24,755 nucleotides of DNA from Dimargaris cristalligena (taxonomy: Eukaryota > Kickxellomycota > Dimargaritomycetes > Dimargaritales > Dimargaritaceae). The stretch's first letter is position 1. Every line of letters begins with the position of its first letter. This document shows positions 10,228 to 18,760 of this stretch, piece by piece. Under the pieces are notes generated by a model that was not told the DNA's origin, made no database searches, and saw only the letters and a program-made list of their open reading frames with translations. The stretch is taken from assembly GCA_027576995.1 (NCBI GenBank), contig JANBQC010000265.1, positions 1 through 24,755 of the forward strand, in the 5' to 3' direction. The position numbers were made by a program, and so were the translations under genes.

Positions 10228-11842
10228 ATGCCCCTCCAGCCGTACCAGCGCCTGGCCTACTGCCCCAAGGCCGATCTACTCGCCCTGGCCTTTGGCCCCC
10301 ATTTGCATGTATGCAGTCTCGCCTCGGGCACCGTGGTCGCCACCACCGAAGTCACCAATGACAATGCGGACCACCTCCAGGCCCCTACCGTGGTTTTGGA
10401 ATGCCCGGCGATCAAACCCCGGATCCCTCTGCCCGCCAATAAGACCCCTCAATTAGCCTCCACTGCCTCCAACCCAACCGCGGTCGCCCCGTCGGTGACA
10501 GAGGCCATGGAAGCCACCGTGGACCAGCCCGCGGCCGCCCCCGTCGCTCACGTTAAACCCTTAGCGGGAGCCACTGAGCCCATCGTGGATGCCCCCGTGG
10601 ACGCGGTCGTCGTGCCCCCCACCCAATTTGGCTCGGACATCCGGTTGGCCGCCTTCAGCCCGGATGGGCGTTATCTGGTGGTGAGCCGCGATGATAAGGC
10701 GCTCTATCTGTGGGATACCCAATCCTGGAAACTGGTCTTGGGTTTCTGTACTCTCCGTCGCTGCAACAGCCTGGATTTCACCATGGGCGATGACCATATG
10801 CCTGTCCTACTGGTGGCCGATAAATTTGGCGATGTATATCGCTACCCCTTGCAGAAGTATATCCAAACCGGCCCATCTCCAAAGGTGGTTTGGAACGATA
10901 TTGACGATGAACTCATTCTAGGCCACGTATCCATGATTCTGGACCTAGTGGTCACGGCGGATGCTAAACCGTACGTGATTACCGCCGACCGTGACGAGAA
11001 AATCCGGGTGAGCAAGTACCCCAATAGTTATACCATCCAGTCCTTCTGCCTGGGCCATACGGCGTTTGTCAGCACCCTTGCGTGTCTCCCGACTCCCTCT
11101 GTTCCCGCTTTGGTATCCGGTGGCGGTGATGGCCAAATCATTGTATGGAACTACGAACAGGGCCGGCCGACCCAAGTCTGGCGTATGGCCGACCTTCTCG
11201 CCCGCCTCGGGTTCCCGGAACAACCCCACCTTAATGTCCGACGGGTACAAATCACCGATATTGGGCGGTTTGTGGCTGTGATTTGTGAAAAGTAAGTTAT
11301 ACTTTGGGTCTGGCGGTATCTACTCGCTGGACATAGTTTGGATTTTTACTTACCATATCACTTTTCAATCGTGGATACTGAAAACCCTACGGCGGTATCC
11401 CGTATTCTCCCCTTGTCCATTAACTTACCTACCCCCATCCCCAACGCTCTACTGTATTATATAACTTCTTGGCAATAGGGTGCCGGCGGTGCTACTATTC
11501 CGTTTGGTTGCGGAGGCCAACCAGGATCGACTTTCTCTGAAATTCGTGCAGGCGCTCCCAACCGCCAGCCCTCCCCTGGACGTGGTCTTCGACCGCCGTG
11601 GGCAACTGTGGGTCGCTGGCTCTGGGTCTACTGTCGAAGGCGAGCAACCTCCGCTTCTCGAATGTTTCTACCATGATCGAAGCAGCGACCGCTACGCCGC
11701 TACTTCCACCAATCCAAAATTGGCTAAGCAGCCTTGGAACTCGATTTTCTCCGTCGTATCTAGAAATGTTAGCCATCCCCTGCATATTCCCAGTTTGGAG
11801 GAATTCCGGAAAGACCCTACTCGTGACGCCCATGAGTCGTAA
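10228..11842 (+). CDS. TRM82: tRNA (guanine-N7)-methyltransferase non-catalytic subunit
   Basis: WD40 protein of the Trm82/WDR4 family. It binds and stabilises the catalytic Trm8/METTL1 subunit, which forms m7G46 in tRNA. Exon 1 is 10228-11291, ending GAAAA|GTAAGT in phase 2. The intron is 11292-11478 (187 nt), ending GCAATAG. Exon 2 is 11479-11842. The product is 475 aa (yeast Trm82 is 444). Family hallmarks: FSPDGRYLVVSRDDKALYLW (143-162), VADKFGDVYRYPL (196-208), LGHVSMILDL (231-240), ITADRDEKIRVSKYP (251-265), CLGHTAFVS (274-282) and SGGGDGQIIVWN (297-308). Residues 61-131 form an Ala/Pro/Val-rich low-complexity insert between the first and second blades. Exon 2 supplies the last blades (DVVFDRRGQLWVAG) and a charged tail. 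The ATG at 10228 is preceded by a long CT-rich leader and starts with a conserved-looking first blade (YQRLAYCPKADLLALAFG). Confidence 0.9.
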
Positions 11843-12293
11843 ATAGAAGTATGTCACTAATAACTATTTGCCTCACAATCGAAACGTACGGACTGCTTCA
11901 TGTCAAAGTATTTTAACTTAATCACCCGATAAAATAAGAAGTCTGGATTTTTATTATTAGGCCCACAATGCGGGTATATAGGCCCAGGGGAATTGTGTTT
12001 AAATAAGGGCACCCTAAAAGACAATATGTACTATTTAAAGCTGCGGTTTGTCGAAGGTCTGTGAATAATGCGAATTTGCAACCAATAATAATAAAAATGA
12101 CCCCCCTCCCTTCATCCATTGTACACAAATATATTGGAATTTCCGTAATGGTGCTAGCCATTCTATCCGCTTCAACGGGGGGGATACAGTAGGGATCATA
12201 CAGCTAACGAACGCCCTTATTTTATGCCAACCAACTTATCCGTTAAGGCTGCTAGTTGCAATATACGAATTTTTAAAAAAATGCATTAGTTTG
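11843..12293. other. convergent intergenic region
   Basis: Lies between the 3' ends of the TRM82 homologue (plus) and the Mrx11-like gene (minus). It should hold both poly(A) sites. AATAAT/AATAAA-like sequence is present near 12085-12100 (plus). A 79-codon minus frame at 11922-12161 begins with ATG but is AT-rich and matches nothing I recognise. Confidence 0.45.
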
Positions 12294-12998
12294 CTAAGGC
12301 TTCTTGCGCGAAAGGTACCGTCCGATAAACTTGAGACTTTCGGATAATGGTCCGATCACGTATTTCGCAGTACTTGGAGTCAAGGCCAACGAGGTTGCAA
12401 TCCGCACGGGTAGGAGGAGCTTCACCAAAGCATAGGTAGTCGCCAAATGCACCAACGAAATGGGTTTAATCTGGGAAAAATACGAGCTCACCCACTCCAT
12501 GACCATCCCCCGATTAGCCAGCGTCTGTTCCTGGGCCGCCGCCGGCTGCATTTCCCACTCGGCCCGGTCCTCGGGCGTTAAGCCAGCCCCACGGGTCAAC
12601 CGATACACCAGTTTGCGGGCCCGCTGCAGCGCCTCGTCCATGGACTCCTCCGAGACGGGTGGACGCCAATCGGTCCACGTTAGTAAACCGAAAATAAGTC
12701 CAAATGGAAGTACGGCAGTGACTTCGTGGAGGATAATAAAGGCGGTGAGGTGGGTGGCGGGCTTATTGCGGAACTGGTGGTAGTATTTGCGCCAGCCGCG
12801 AGTATGGGGCGGCGGCGAAGACGAGGACGACGAAGATGTTTGGGTGACCCGGGCTAATCGGGCCCGGAGATCAGCCCGGGACGCTAGACCACGGCGCGGT
12901 ATTAAAGAACGTACATTGGTCCCGATCCGCCGGGTAAAGGCTAGACCCGGTTGGCCAAACAGGGTAGGATGTAATGGGGTACCCGAGGTGAATAGCAT
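12294..12998 (-). CDS. Mrx11-like mitochondrial membrane protein (FAM210/DUF1279-like)
   Basis: Single exon of 234 aa. In yeast the related Mrx11 belongs to the mitochondrial gene-expression (MIOREX) assemblies; its molecular role is not settled. The start is placed at 12998, not at the in-frame ATG 13079. The sequence between them is a CTCCTCTCCTCTCC tract that looks like a leader, and the protein from 12998 begins with an Arg-rich presequence (residues 1-50, e.g. FTRRIGTNVRSLIPRRG). After a Ser/Pro linker comes the family-like segment NKPATHLTAFIILHEVTAVL (78-97), part of a first hydrophobic span (about 83-108). An Arg/Glu-rich region follows, then a second hydrophobic span (about 181-206, LVHLATTYALVKLLLPVRIA) and a basic end (RKKP). 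Topology suggests the inner mitochondrial membrane. Family assignment is from memory of the KP..HLT.F.ILHE.TA..P pattern and is moderate. The next gene upstream on this strand is EB1, about 580 bp away. Confidence 0.7.
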   Translation of the reverse strand: MLFTSGTPLHPTLFGQPGLAFTRRIGTNVRSLIPRRGLASRADLRARLARVTQTSSSSSSSPPPHTRGWRKYYHQFRNKPATHLTAFIILHEVTAVLPFGLIFGLLTWTDWRPPVSEESMDEALQRARKLVYRLTRGAGLTPEDRAEWEMQPAAAQEQTLANRGMVMEWVSSYFSQIKPISLVHLATTYALVKLLLPVRIATSLALTPSTAKYVIGPLSESLKFIGRYLSRKKP

Positions 12999-13576
12999 GC
13001 CGTTGGAGGAGAGGAGAGGAGAGGGAGGAAAAAATCGAAAATTAAGGGCGGTCCGTAGGCTGTATTGGCAATTGGACAATGGGGCTAAACAAGTTGGTAT
13101 GAATCAAGAAGAGAGTCGTAATGAAGGGTGAATTTGAACGAGAATCAGTGGTCAACCAGCACATTCACTTGTTGGGCTAGGTAACCCTGTCACCCACCGA
13201 ATTCAAACCGCCACGGGTCGTGCACTTCTTAATATGATCCACGCATTGCATCACCCTAAATTTTCTAGTAATTGTCCAAATATCAATAATTACGGGCATA
13301 TCAAGTAGGGTTAAATGGACATTTATTCCGCAAGAGCGGATGAAATTTAATGAGCCAAAATATGGCAAAGTGTAGGGAAAGGGGGGAAGGAGAAAAGGGG
13401 GACGGTGGAAATTAGTGGCAAAGGCATATGTAAAAAGATGAGGGGGAAGGAGAAAAAGGTAGGAAAGGGAAGGGTGGGGAGGGGGGAAGGTGTAGGGCCC
13501 AAAAACGGTTAACGGCTCCTCTCTAGAAAGAAAAGATTCGGAGAAGTTTCTGGGGGGGGGGTAAAGAACACGGAAT
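12999..13576. promoter_or_regulatory. Mrx11-like promoter / EB1 3' flank with purine tracts
   Basis: On the plus strand this interval has long G/A runs, i.e. CT-rich on the coding strand of the downstream gene. 13374-13402 is an uninterrupted purine run, and a second lies at 13440-13459 with interrupted continuation to 13490. Near 13018-13033 lies a GAGGA-type run. A run of ten G is at 13552-13561. The 15-mer GGGGGAAGGAGAAAA occurs twice, 60 bp apart (13382-13396 and 13442-13456). CT-rich leaders are common in fungal promoters. The 139-codon minus frame through here (13177-13596) is a by-product of this composition. Confidence 0.45.
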
Positions 13577-15135
13577 TTAAAAGGTTTCGTCGTCATCCAC
13601 TACACCCACATGGTGCATTTGATCATTGATGAGGGACAGTTCTTGGTCTTCTGCGGTGTCGGGCTCGAAACCATCCTCAGTGCTGTAGAGAATGGCCTGG
13701 ATTTCGCGCACCAGAACGGTCTCGTTCTCGGTAAATTCGCCCTCGAGCTGTTGGAGGTAGATTTCGACTGAGCGGAGTTTGTTGAAATAAAAGTCGCGCT
13801 CCTTCTCAACCCCATCGATGTTCACCTTGAGTTCGGTTATTTGCTTGTTCAGGTCCTGTATGAGAGTAGCGGTTTTGGGGTCGGCCATTCCACCGCGGCT
13901 GCCGGCACTACCTGTCGCCGAAGGAGCCCGGCCTGCTGGTACCCCCCGTGTGGTGCGACTTGGGGCCCGCTCAGCTGTTGTTCAGGAAGACATTAGAAAT
14001 GAAATAGAATAGGTAGATGGGTAGGTTGGCACAAATCACTCGGTTTACTGGTCTACAGAGTATCAGCGATGGATAATAAACTCCATTTGGTGGGAGGAGT
14101 ACACGTTTAATATATAAAAGAAACAAATCATTACATCCAAGGGGGCGCCGGGCACTGGAGACGGTCGACCGAGCAGCGCTACCTGGCCGGGCGGGACCGC
14201 CGGGAACTTCTACGACTTGGCCCCGGCGACGGTTGACGGCATCGTAGTTACCACCAGGGCAGTACTGCTCCCAGAACCGCCGCAGCCACTGGAGGAATTC
14301 GAAATTGTCTTGGAAACGGTTTTTCATCAAGCGTTCGACGGGGATGACCTAGAGTGGAAAACGAAGCGGGTTTCAATCGAATTAAGGTATATCAAAAATA
14401 TGTCAACAACAGTTGGGGCCGGAGACATTAACTATCAAGAGGCACGGTTGAGTGAGTCCACCCGGAAAATATATTTGGCGCATTTGGCTAAAATAGACGG
14501 TTCAGCACGGGTGCCATTGCCGAACCTACCTTATCGATTTTATTGGCGTTGAAGCAGTTCTGAAGGATCTTATAATTTTGAATCGATTCGTAGTCGCCCT
14601 TGGAGTTAAATTTGACCTTGCTCAGCGGTATGTTGCCTAGGAAAAAAAGAAGGGAGTGGTGGTGTTAGGATGGCCGAAAATGCGCGTGATGAGAAACGGG
14701 ACGGAGTAAAATCCCGATGCAATGGGTGACATGCGCTCAAACATCAATGTGAGTAATATCCGAGCGTAAAAAATAACTGGAGTAGCTTACCATAGATGGA
14801 ATCCATGACTTGGCAATAGGCGGCACCTGTATTATTGGAGGATTCGAAAGATATAAAAGTGCCATAAGAAGGGTTGTGGTTAGAATTGTAAAACCATTAG
14901 TACTTGTGGACAGGCTCCGGCGGAAAATTACTGGGAAGGCACTAGCTACTTCGGTTGGTGGGGTCTAGAAAGCCGCCGGGTAACCAATGGGCAAATGGAT
15001 GCGACCTGGGTAATCGATCGGGAACTAGGTGTAGTTGGTTGGACACTTACCGGAGCCGAGCTGCTCGATTTTGGTAAAATTGAGCTGGAGCATCTGGTTC
15101 ACCCAGCCTAGGAGTTCTTGACGACTTTCGGCCAT
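13577..15135 (-). CDS. EB1/Bim1/Mal3 microtubule plus-end binding protein
   Basis: Microtubule plus-end tracking protein. Five exons: 15135-15051, 14826-14791 (36 nt), 14636-14530, 14348-14135, 13974-13577. Introns are 224, 154, 181 and 160 nt, all phases match, and the product is 279 aa (family about 250-330). The N-terminal calponin-homology domain is about 1-118: MAESRQELLGWVNQMLQLNF, TKIEQLGSGAAYCQVMDSIYG across two junctions, NIPLSKVKFNSKGDYESIQN, NYKILQNCFNANKIDK, VERLMKNRFQDNFEFLQWLR and FWEQYCPGGNYDAV. A basic Pro/Ser/Arg linker runs from about 119 to 176. The coiled coil and EB-homology domain are about 177-250 (ERDFYFNKLRSVEIYLQQLE, ILYSTEDGFEP). The tail ends DDDETF, an acidic-aromatic end comparable to, but not identical with, EEY/F. 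The fourth donor is uncertain: GGAT|GTAATG (used here) and CCAG|GTAGCG (exon ending at 14183) both keep frame. The ATG sits in an ACAACCATGG context below a CT-rich leader. Confidence 0.92.
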
Positions 15136-15360
15136 GGTTGTTACTCGGGAATGAGAGGGGTGTGGAAAAAGAAGGAGGAGACGAGGCGAGGCGAGGGGGC
15201 AAGGAAAGAATTAAGGGAGAGAAGGGAATCACCCGAAAGTAGAAGTGCGATGCTTTCGATAAAACGAGAAAACAGTAGGACAGGGGAGGGGGTCGCGATT
15301 GGGTTATAAAAACAATACACCTCAGATGGGATAAAGAAACTGGGAGGGGAAGTGTCAAGT
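15136..15360 (-). promoter_or_regulatory. EB1 promoter and CT-rich leader
   Basis: Directly upstream of the EB1 start the coding strand is strongly pyrimidine-rich (plus strand 15150-15235 is almost all G/A, with GAGGC repeats near 15180). A TATAA-like element, read TTTTTATAAC on the minus strand, lies at about 15303-15312. It is about 170 nt before the ATG, a plausible distance for a TATA box plus leader. Confidence 0.4.
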
Positions 15361-15552
15361 GGTGGGGTCCCCCAAGCGGAGTTGAAGGCGAATAAAGAAA
15401 GGATCCTGTGGTTTAGGCTTGACTTAAGGAGAGATCCTCCTCACTTTACGGAAAATTTTGGTCTTATTGGAACTCAGTAGAAGAGTCTCACCTTACCTTT
15501 GTTTCCCCTTCTTTCCATTGCCAGTTGACTTCTTTACCTGGTCCTATTGATA

Positions 15553-15783
15553 CTATGCTTGCTTGGCCCGTTTCTGGTGGTTCATCACCGCCCCTAAAAT
15601 GACAACAAAACAAAGGCAGGCGCCCTGTAAGAGCAGCGGCAATCGTTGCACAGCCCTATCGGAGGGGTTGTTGCGTTCTTCATAACTAACGGACGGTGGT
15701 GGCCGAAAAGTTGAACTAGGCCGCAAAAGAGTAAACACTGGAACTGAATAGCGCGTGGCTGTCCCTGGTAGGCAGTCGGCCAT
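15553..15783 (-). CDS. possible small single-span membrane protein, 76 aa
   Basis: ATG frame of 76 codons on the minus strand. The N-terminal 45 residues are soluble, Pro/Ser/Arg-containing (LRPSSTFRPPPSVSYEER). A single hydrophobic segment follows (RLPLLLQGACLCFVVILGAV, about residues 47-66), then a short basic tail (NHQKRAKQA). This is the layout of tail-anchored or small mitochondrial/ER membrane proteins. I do not recognise a family. No intron is needed. Other frames overlap it on the same strand (15594-15950, 15823-16092), so the open frame may be coincidental. It lies between the EB1 and hexokinase genes, all on the minus strand. Confidence 0.35.
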   Translation of the reverse strand: MADCLPGTATRYSVPVFTLLRPSSTFRPPPSVSYEERNNPSDRAVQRLPLLLQGACLCFVVILGAVMNHQKRAKQA

Positions 15784-17081
15784 TTGCCTCCATTTGTACC
15801 GGCCTGGAAGGTGTTCAGTATATTAAAAACCCCTTTGATATGGAAAATGTGTACAAGTGACCGAGTTAACTGTGGCCACTCCAGGTCTAACCGGGATATC
15901 ATACCGAATCCCCAGTACCACCAGATTGTATCGTCTTTTTCCCAAAGCACTTTGGTGAGCCCCGTCTCCCATTACGTACTTGACACGTTGGGTGGTGCCG
16001 GCTAGCCCAACTACCTTATTTTGGACCGCATCGGGATTCCATCGCAGAAAACCCTGTGTCGCTGATGGGGGTTGAGGGGGGAAGATATGCAATAGATAGG
16101 ATATACCCAGGTTGCACTTAATCGAACCTTACCGACTAATATATATTCAGCCAGCCTTCCCTGGCTTTGGAAGATGGTAGCCATTTTTCATCCGAACGAC
16201 TTACTGGATACGAATTCGATAATGTGTGTGTACGTAGATGCATTCTGCAGATAGTTGGCCAATTACTGAGCAGCATCTGTAAATATGCCTTAAATATCCA
16301 ACCGCCGCCTATTGTCGGACACACCAATCGACAGCAGCGGCAAGACAGGTTCACACGAATTAAGTGGCCGTCGCTTACTACTCCCCGCTAAACTGATCAA
16401 ACCGATAGGTAGGAATACGCATCTGCTGCCAGGTTATGGGCTGAGCGGATAAGCAGGGCGCTGGATTAAGCCCTCCGTATCTAACGAATTATCCATTGAG
16501 TATCCCCCCTGCCGGGTGTTTAGATCTTCGGATGATCCACCCCAGTCCAGATGAACGAGACCGGTCCACTGGGTGAGTCGCTTTAAAGGACTCCTCATAG
16601 AGTACCGAACTAACCTAGCCGTCTGATATAAAGTTTGACCTACTCACAAGTATCGAATAGAGTGCATTATGCTATTTATATCAGTTGACCGTTTGGGATG
16701 ACCCATGTGCCTTTGTTGGAAAATAGCCCAGAATGCTTTTTTGAAAAACCAACTACCTATGCAGGCCGAATACAATGCAGGGGTAGAAAACTAGTATGGA
16801 ATGGCGTGGAAAGAGGACAAGTAAAGAACATGAAAGGCAAAGTAGACTAAGTCAGATATCCCTGGGGGATTGGGCGGATATACGCGCATATCGTAGGGTT
16901 CAACAAGTACGACCTAGTGCATACACAGTAAACCGACGTATATATGCACCCGGATTGAAGCAAAGGCTCAGAGCCGGTCGCTAATTGAAGGGACCTCGGC
17001 ACAAGATGGGGACTGCCCCATAGTCCTGCTTCCTTCATTCTGTATTTTGAGTATAAAAAACAACAACGACAGCTACAAGTA
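15784..17081. other. intergenic DNA, no supportable gene
   Basis: Several 62-89 codon frames occur on both strands (15823-16092 minus, 16167-16391 plus, 16847-17104 minus), none with a domain, signal peptide or coherent splice partner. The right end is the 3' flank of the hexokinase gene. No canonical AATAAA was noticed close to its stop on the minus strand. Confidence 0.45.
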
Positions 17082-18530
17082 TTAGAGGCATTTGCCCTGT
17101 GCACTCATGATGGCCGTCACCGCAGCCCCGACCCCACTGCCGTCTTTGGTTAGCGAAATATTGATTTTGGTCATATTCTCAGCCCCAATGGTTTCCGTCA
17201 GCGACTGGACCATGGTTTCACGGAACGTGCGGAAGTGCTCGTAAAGGGACCCGTCCACTCCGATGGCCAAGGGGTTTTCGGCCGACGCGGCGGCTAACCG
17301 CTCGGACCGGCGTAGGATAACGGCCCCGATGGCCGCCCCGGCGAATCGGGCGGAGCGGTAGGCCACCGTGGTGGCTGTGCGGCGCACCATATAGCGATCC
17401 GCGGGTGACGTACACTCGAGACCCAGCTTGGTGGACACTACCCGGGCCCCTTCTTCGAAATTGGGGGACTCGTCGTCCACCATACGGGAAATCACCGACG
17501 TGTCCAAAACGTAGGGAGTTTCCAGGGCACAGCTAATCTGGCCCTTGAAAATCAACTGGAGGCGCACCAGGTCTAGGATAACCAGACGGAAGATCTCGCC
17601 CAGGTAGAGACCGGAGATGCGCTTCTCGAACATTTGGCGGCCCACGTTGCTGGAGTTGACGTCGAGCATGCGGTCGTAGCGGTTGTAGGGAATGACATCG
17701 CCCTCGTTATCAAAGGCACCCCACTCCATATTAATGACCATTTCGTCGTCCGCGGTCACAACAGTCTTGCGGTCCACGCAGGCGGCTCCCAGATCAAACT
17801 TGGGGATATTGGCGATCTTCTCCATGTAGGCAGCGTTCGATCCGGTCCCCAGGATAATACCCATCAGCGTGTTGGGATGGCGGTAACTGCACGCCACCAG
17901 TGCCCCCACCGTGTCGTTCAGCAGGGCCGTGACGGTTACCCGGATGTTACGGGCCTCCAAGGCGTTCTGCAGAAGGCCCACAATATCCTTACCCTCGGCC
18001 CCGGGGCTAGTGAACCCCTTGTTCCATTGGATAAGTTCGCCGTGGTTGAGGGAACGCTGGTCGACGGGGAACGAAAAGGTGAAGCCCAGGTTAATGGCCT
18101 TTGTCCCCTCCGGCAGCACCTCGTCCGGATTGGTGTTCTCCTCGAGGAAATTGTGGATGCCGTCCGCGATGAATGAGAACAGTTGCGCAGCGGGAGCGGT
18201 TTTGAGGGTCTGGGGGATGAGGAACTTCTTTTGCTTGACCGAGTATTCCCCAGGCACCCCCTTGAGAAGCACTTCGCACACGCGGAAGTTGGTGCCACCC
18301 AGGTCCAGGGCCAGACACCGGCCTTTTTCGGTGCCGGTGGCCCCGCCGATAATATACGAAGGCAGCATAGCAACGGTTTGGCTAGGCTTCGACAGGCCAA
18401 GGGTCATGGCACGGTGCAGGCCCTTGACGATGGACTGGAGAATCTCGGTGGGAGCGGCAAAGTCATTGGAGATGTGCTCGAGAGCCTGCTCCTGGGCCGG
18501 AGTGAGAACAACTTTAGAGTGTTGGTCCAT
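17082..18530 (-). CDS. hexokinase
   Basis: Cytosolic sugar kinase that uses ATP to phosphorylate glucose or other hexoses at C6, the first step of glycolysis. Intronless, 482 aa, the usual length of fungal hexokinases. The start has a full GCCACCATGG context. Motifs in order: phosphate-binding LALDLGGTNFRVCEV (73-87); sugar-binding LGFTFSFPVDQ (148-158) and ELIQWNKGF (165-173); LLNDTVGALV (203-212) with the catalytic-base candidate Asp206; GIILGTGSNAAYMEK (224-238); INMEWGAFDN (266-275) with the sugar-contacting Glu; and the C-terminal nucleotide-binding TKDGSGVGAAVTA (461-473). The region 1-60 has the N-terminal helices of the family (FAAPTEILQSIVKGLHRAM) and the usual MLPSYI. It could be a hexokinase 1/2 type or a glucokinase; the sequence alone does not decide. 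No mitochondrial-binding hydrophobic N-terminus is present. All key residues look intact, so the gene should be active. Confidence 0.95.
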   Translation of the reverse strand: MDQHSKVVLTPAQEQALEHISNDFAAPTEILQSIVKGLHRAMTLGLSKPSQTVAMLPSYIIGGATGTEKGRCLALDLGGTNFRVCEVLLKGVPGEYSVKQKKFLIPQTLKTAPAAQLFSFIADGIHNFLEENTNPDEVLPEGTKAINLGFTFSFPVDQRSLNHGELIQWNKGFTSPGAEGKDIVGLLQNALEARNIRVTVTALLNDTVGALVACSYRHPNTLMGIILGTGSNAAYMEKIANIPKFDLGAACVDRKTVVTADDEMVINMEWGAFDNEGDVIPYNRYDRMLDVNSSNVGRQMFEKRISGLYLGEIFRLVILDLVRLQLIFKGQISCALETPYVLDTSVISRMVDDESPNFEEGARVVSTKLGLECTSPADRYMVRRTATTVAYRSARFAGAAIGAVILRRSERLAAASAENPLAIGVDGSLYEHFRTFRETMVQSLTETIGAENMTKINISLTKDGSGVGAAVTAIMSAQGKCL

Positions 18531-18760
18531 GGTGGCAATAGGGGGGCGGTGGAAATGACCAAGTAAGTAAGTAAGTTAAAGAATAAGGATAAAATATAGT
18601 GGGCTAACAAGGTAAGCTGAGCGTGAGAGAGGAGGGAGGGCGGGGATATGTTTTTTATCTGAAGGGGGCTGGAATAGTATAGTTCAGCTTGCCGAGACTT
18701 GGAGGTGGGAAGGAGGGGGGACGGCGCAGAAAAGGAGGGCGTGTGGGGGGGGGACACTCG
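18531..18760 (-). promoter_or_regulatory. hexokinase leader and promoter
   Basis: Upstream of the start the coding strand is CT-rich (plus strand 18620-18760 has long G/A runs and nine G at 18745-18753). Four tandem AAGT units (plus strand 18561-18576; ACTT on the coding strand) sit 31-46 nt before the ATG. A TATATTTTAT-like element on the minus strand near 18590-18600 could be a TATA box with a short leader. Confidence 0.4.

Noticed and set aside
12999..13079. 27-residue N-terminal extension of the Mrx11-like protein from ATG 13079
   Set aside because: The extension is encoded by the CT-rich tract that looks like a leader, and the protein from 12998 already starts with a good mitochondrial presequence.
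13177..13596. 139-codon open frame on the minus strand
   Set aside because: It begins inside the EB1 last exon in another frame and runs through the polypyrimidine 3' flank. The Pro/Phe/Leu-rich product is a by-product of composition.
17634..18566. Several long plus-strand frames (127-215 codons)
   Set aside because: They are antisense to the hexokinase gene, whose biased third positions keep the opposite strand open. None has a recognisable domain.
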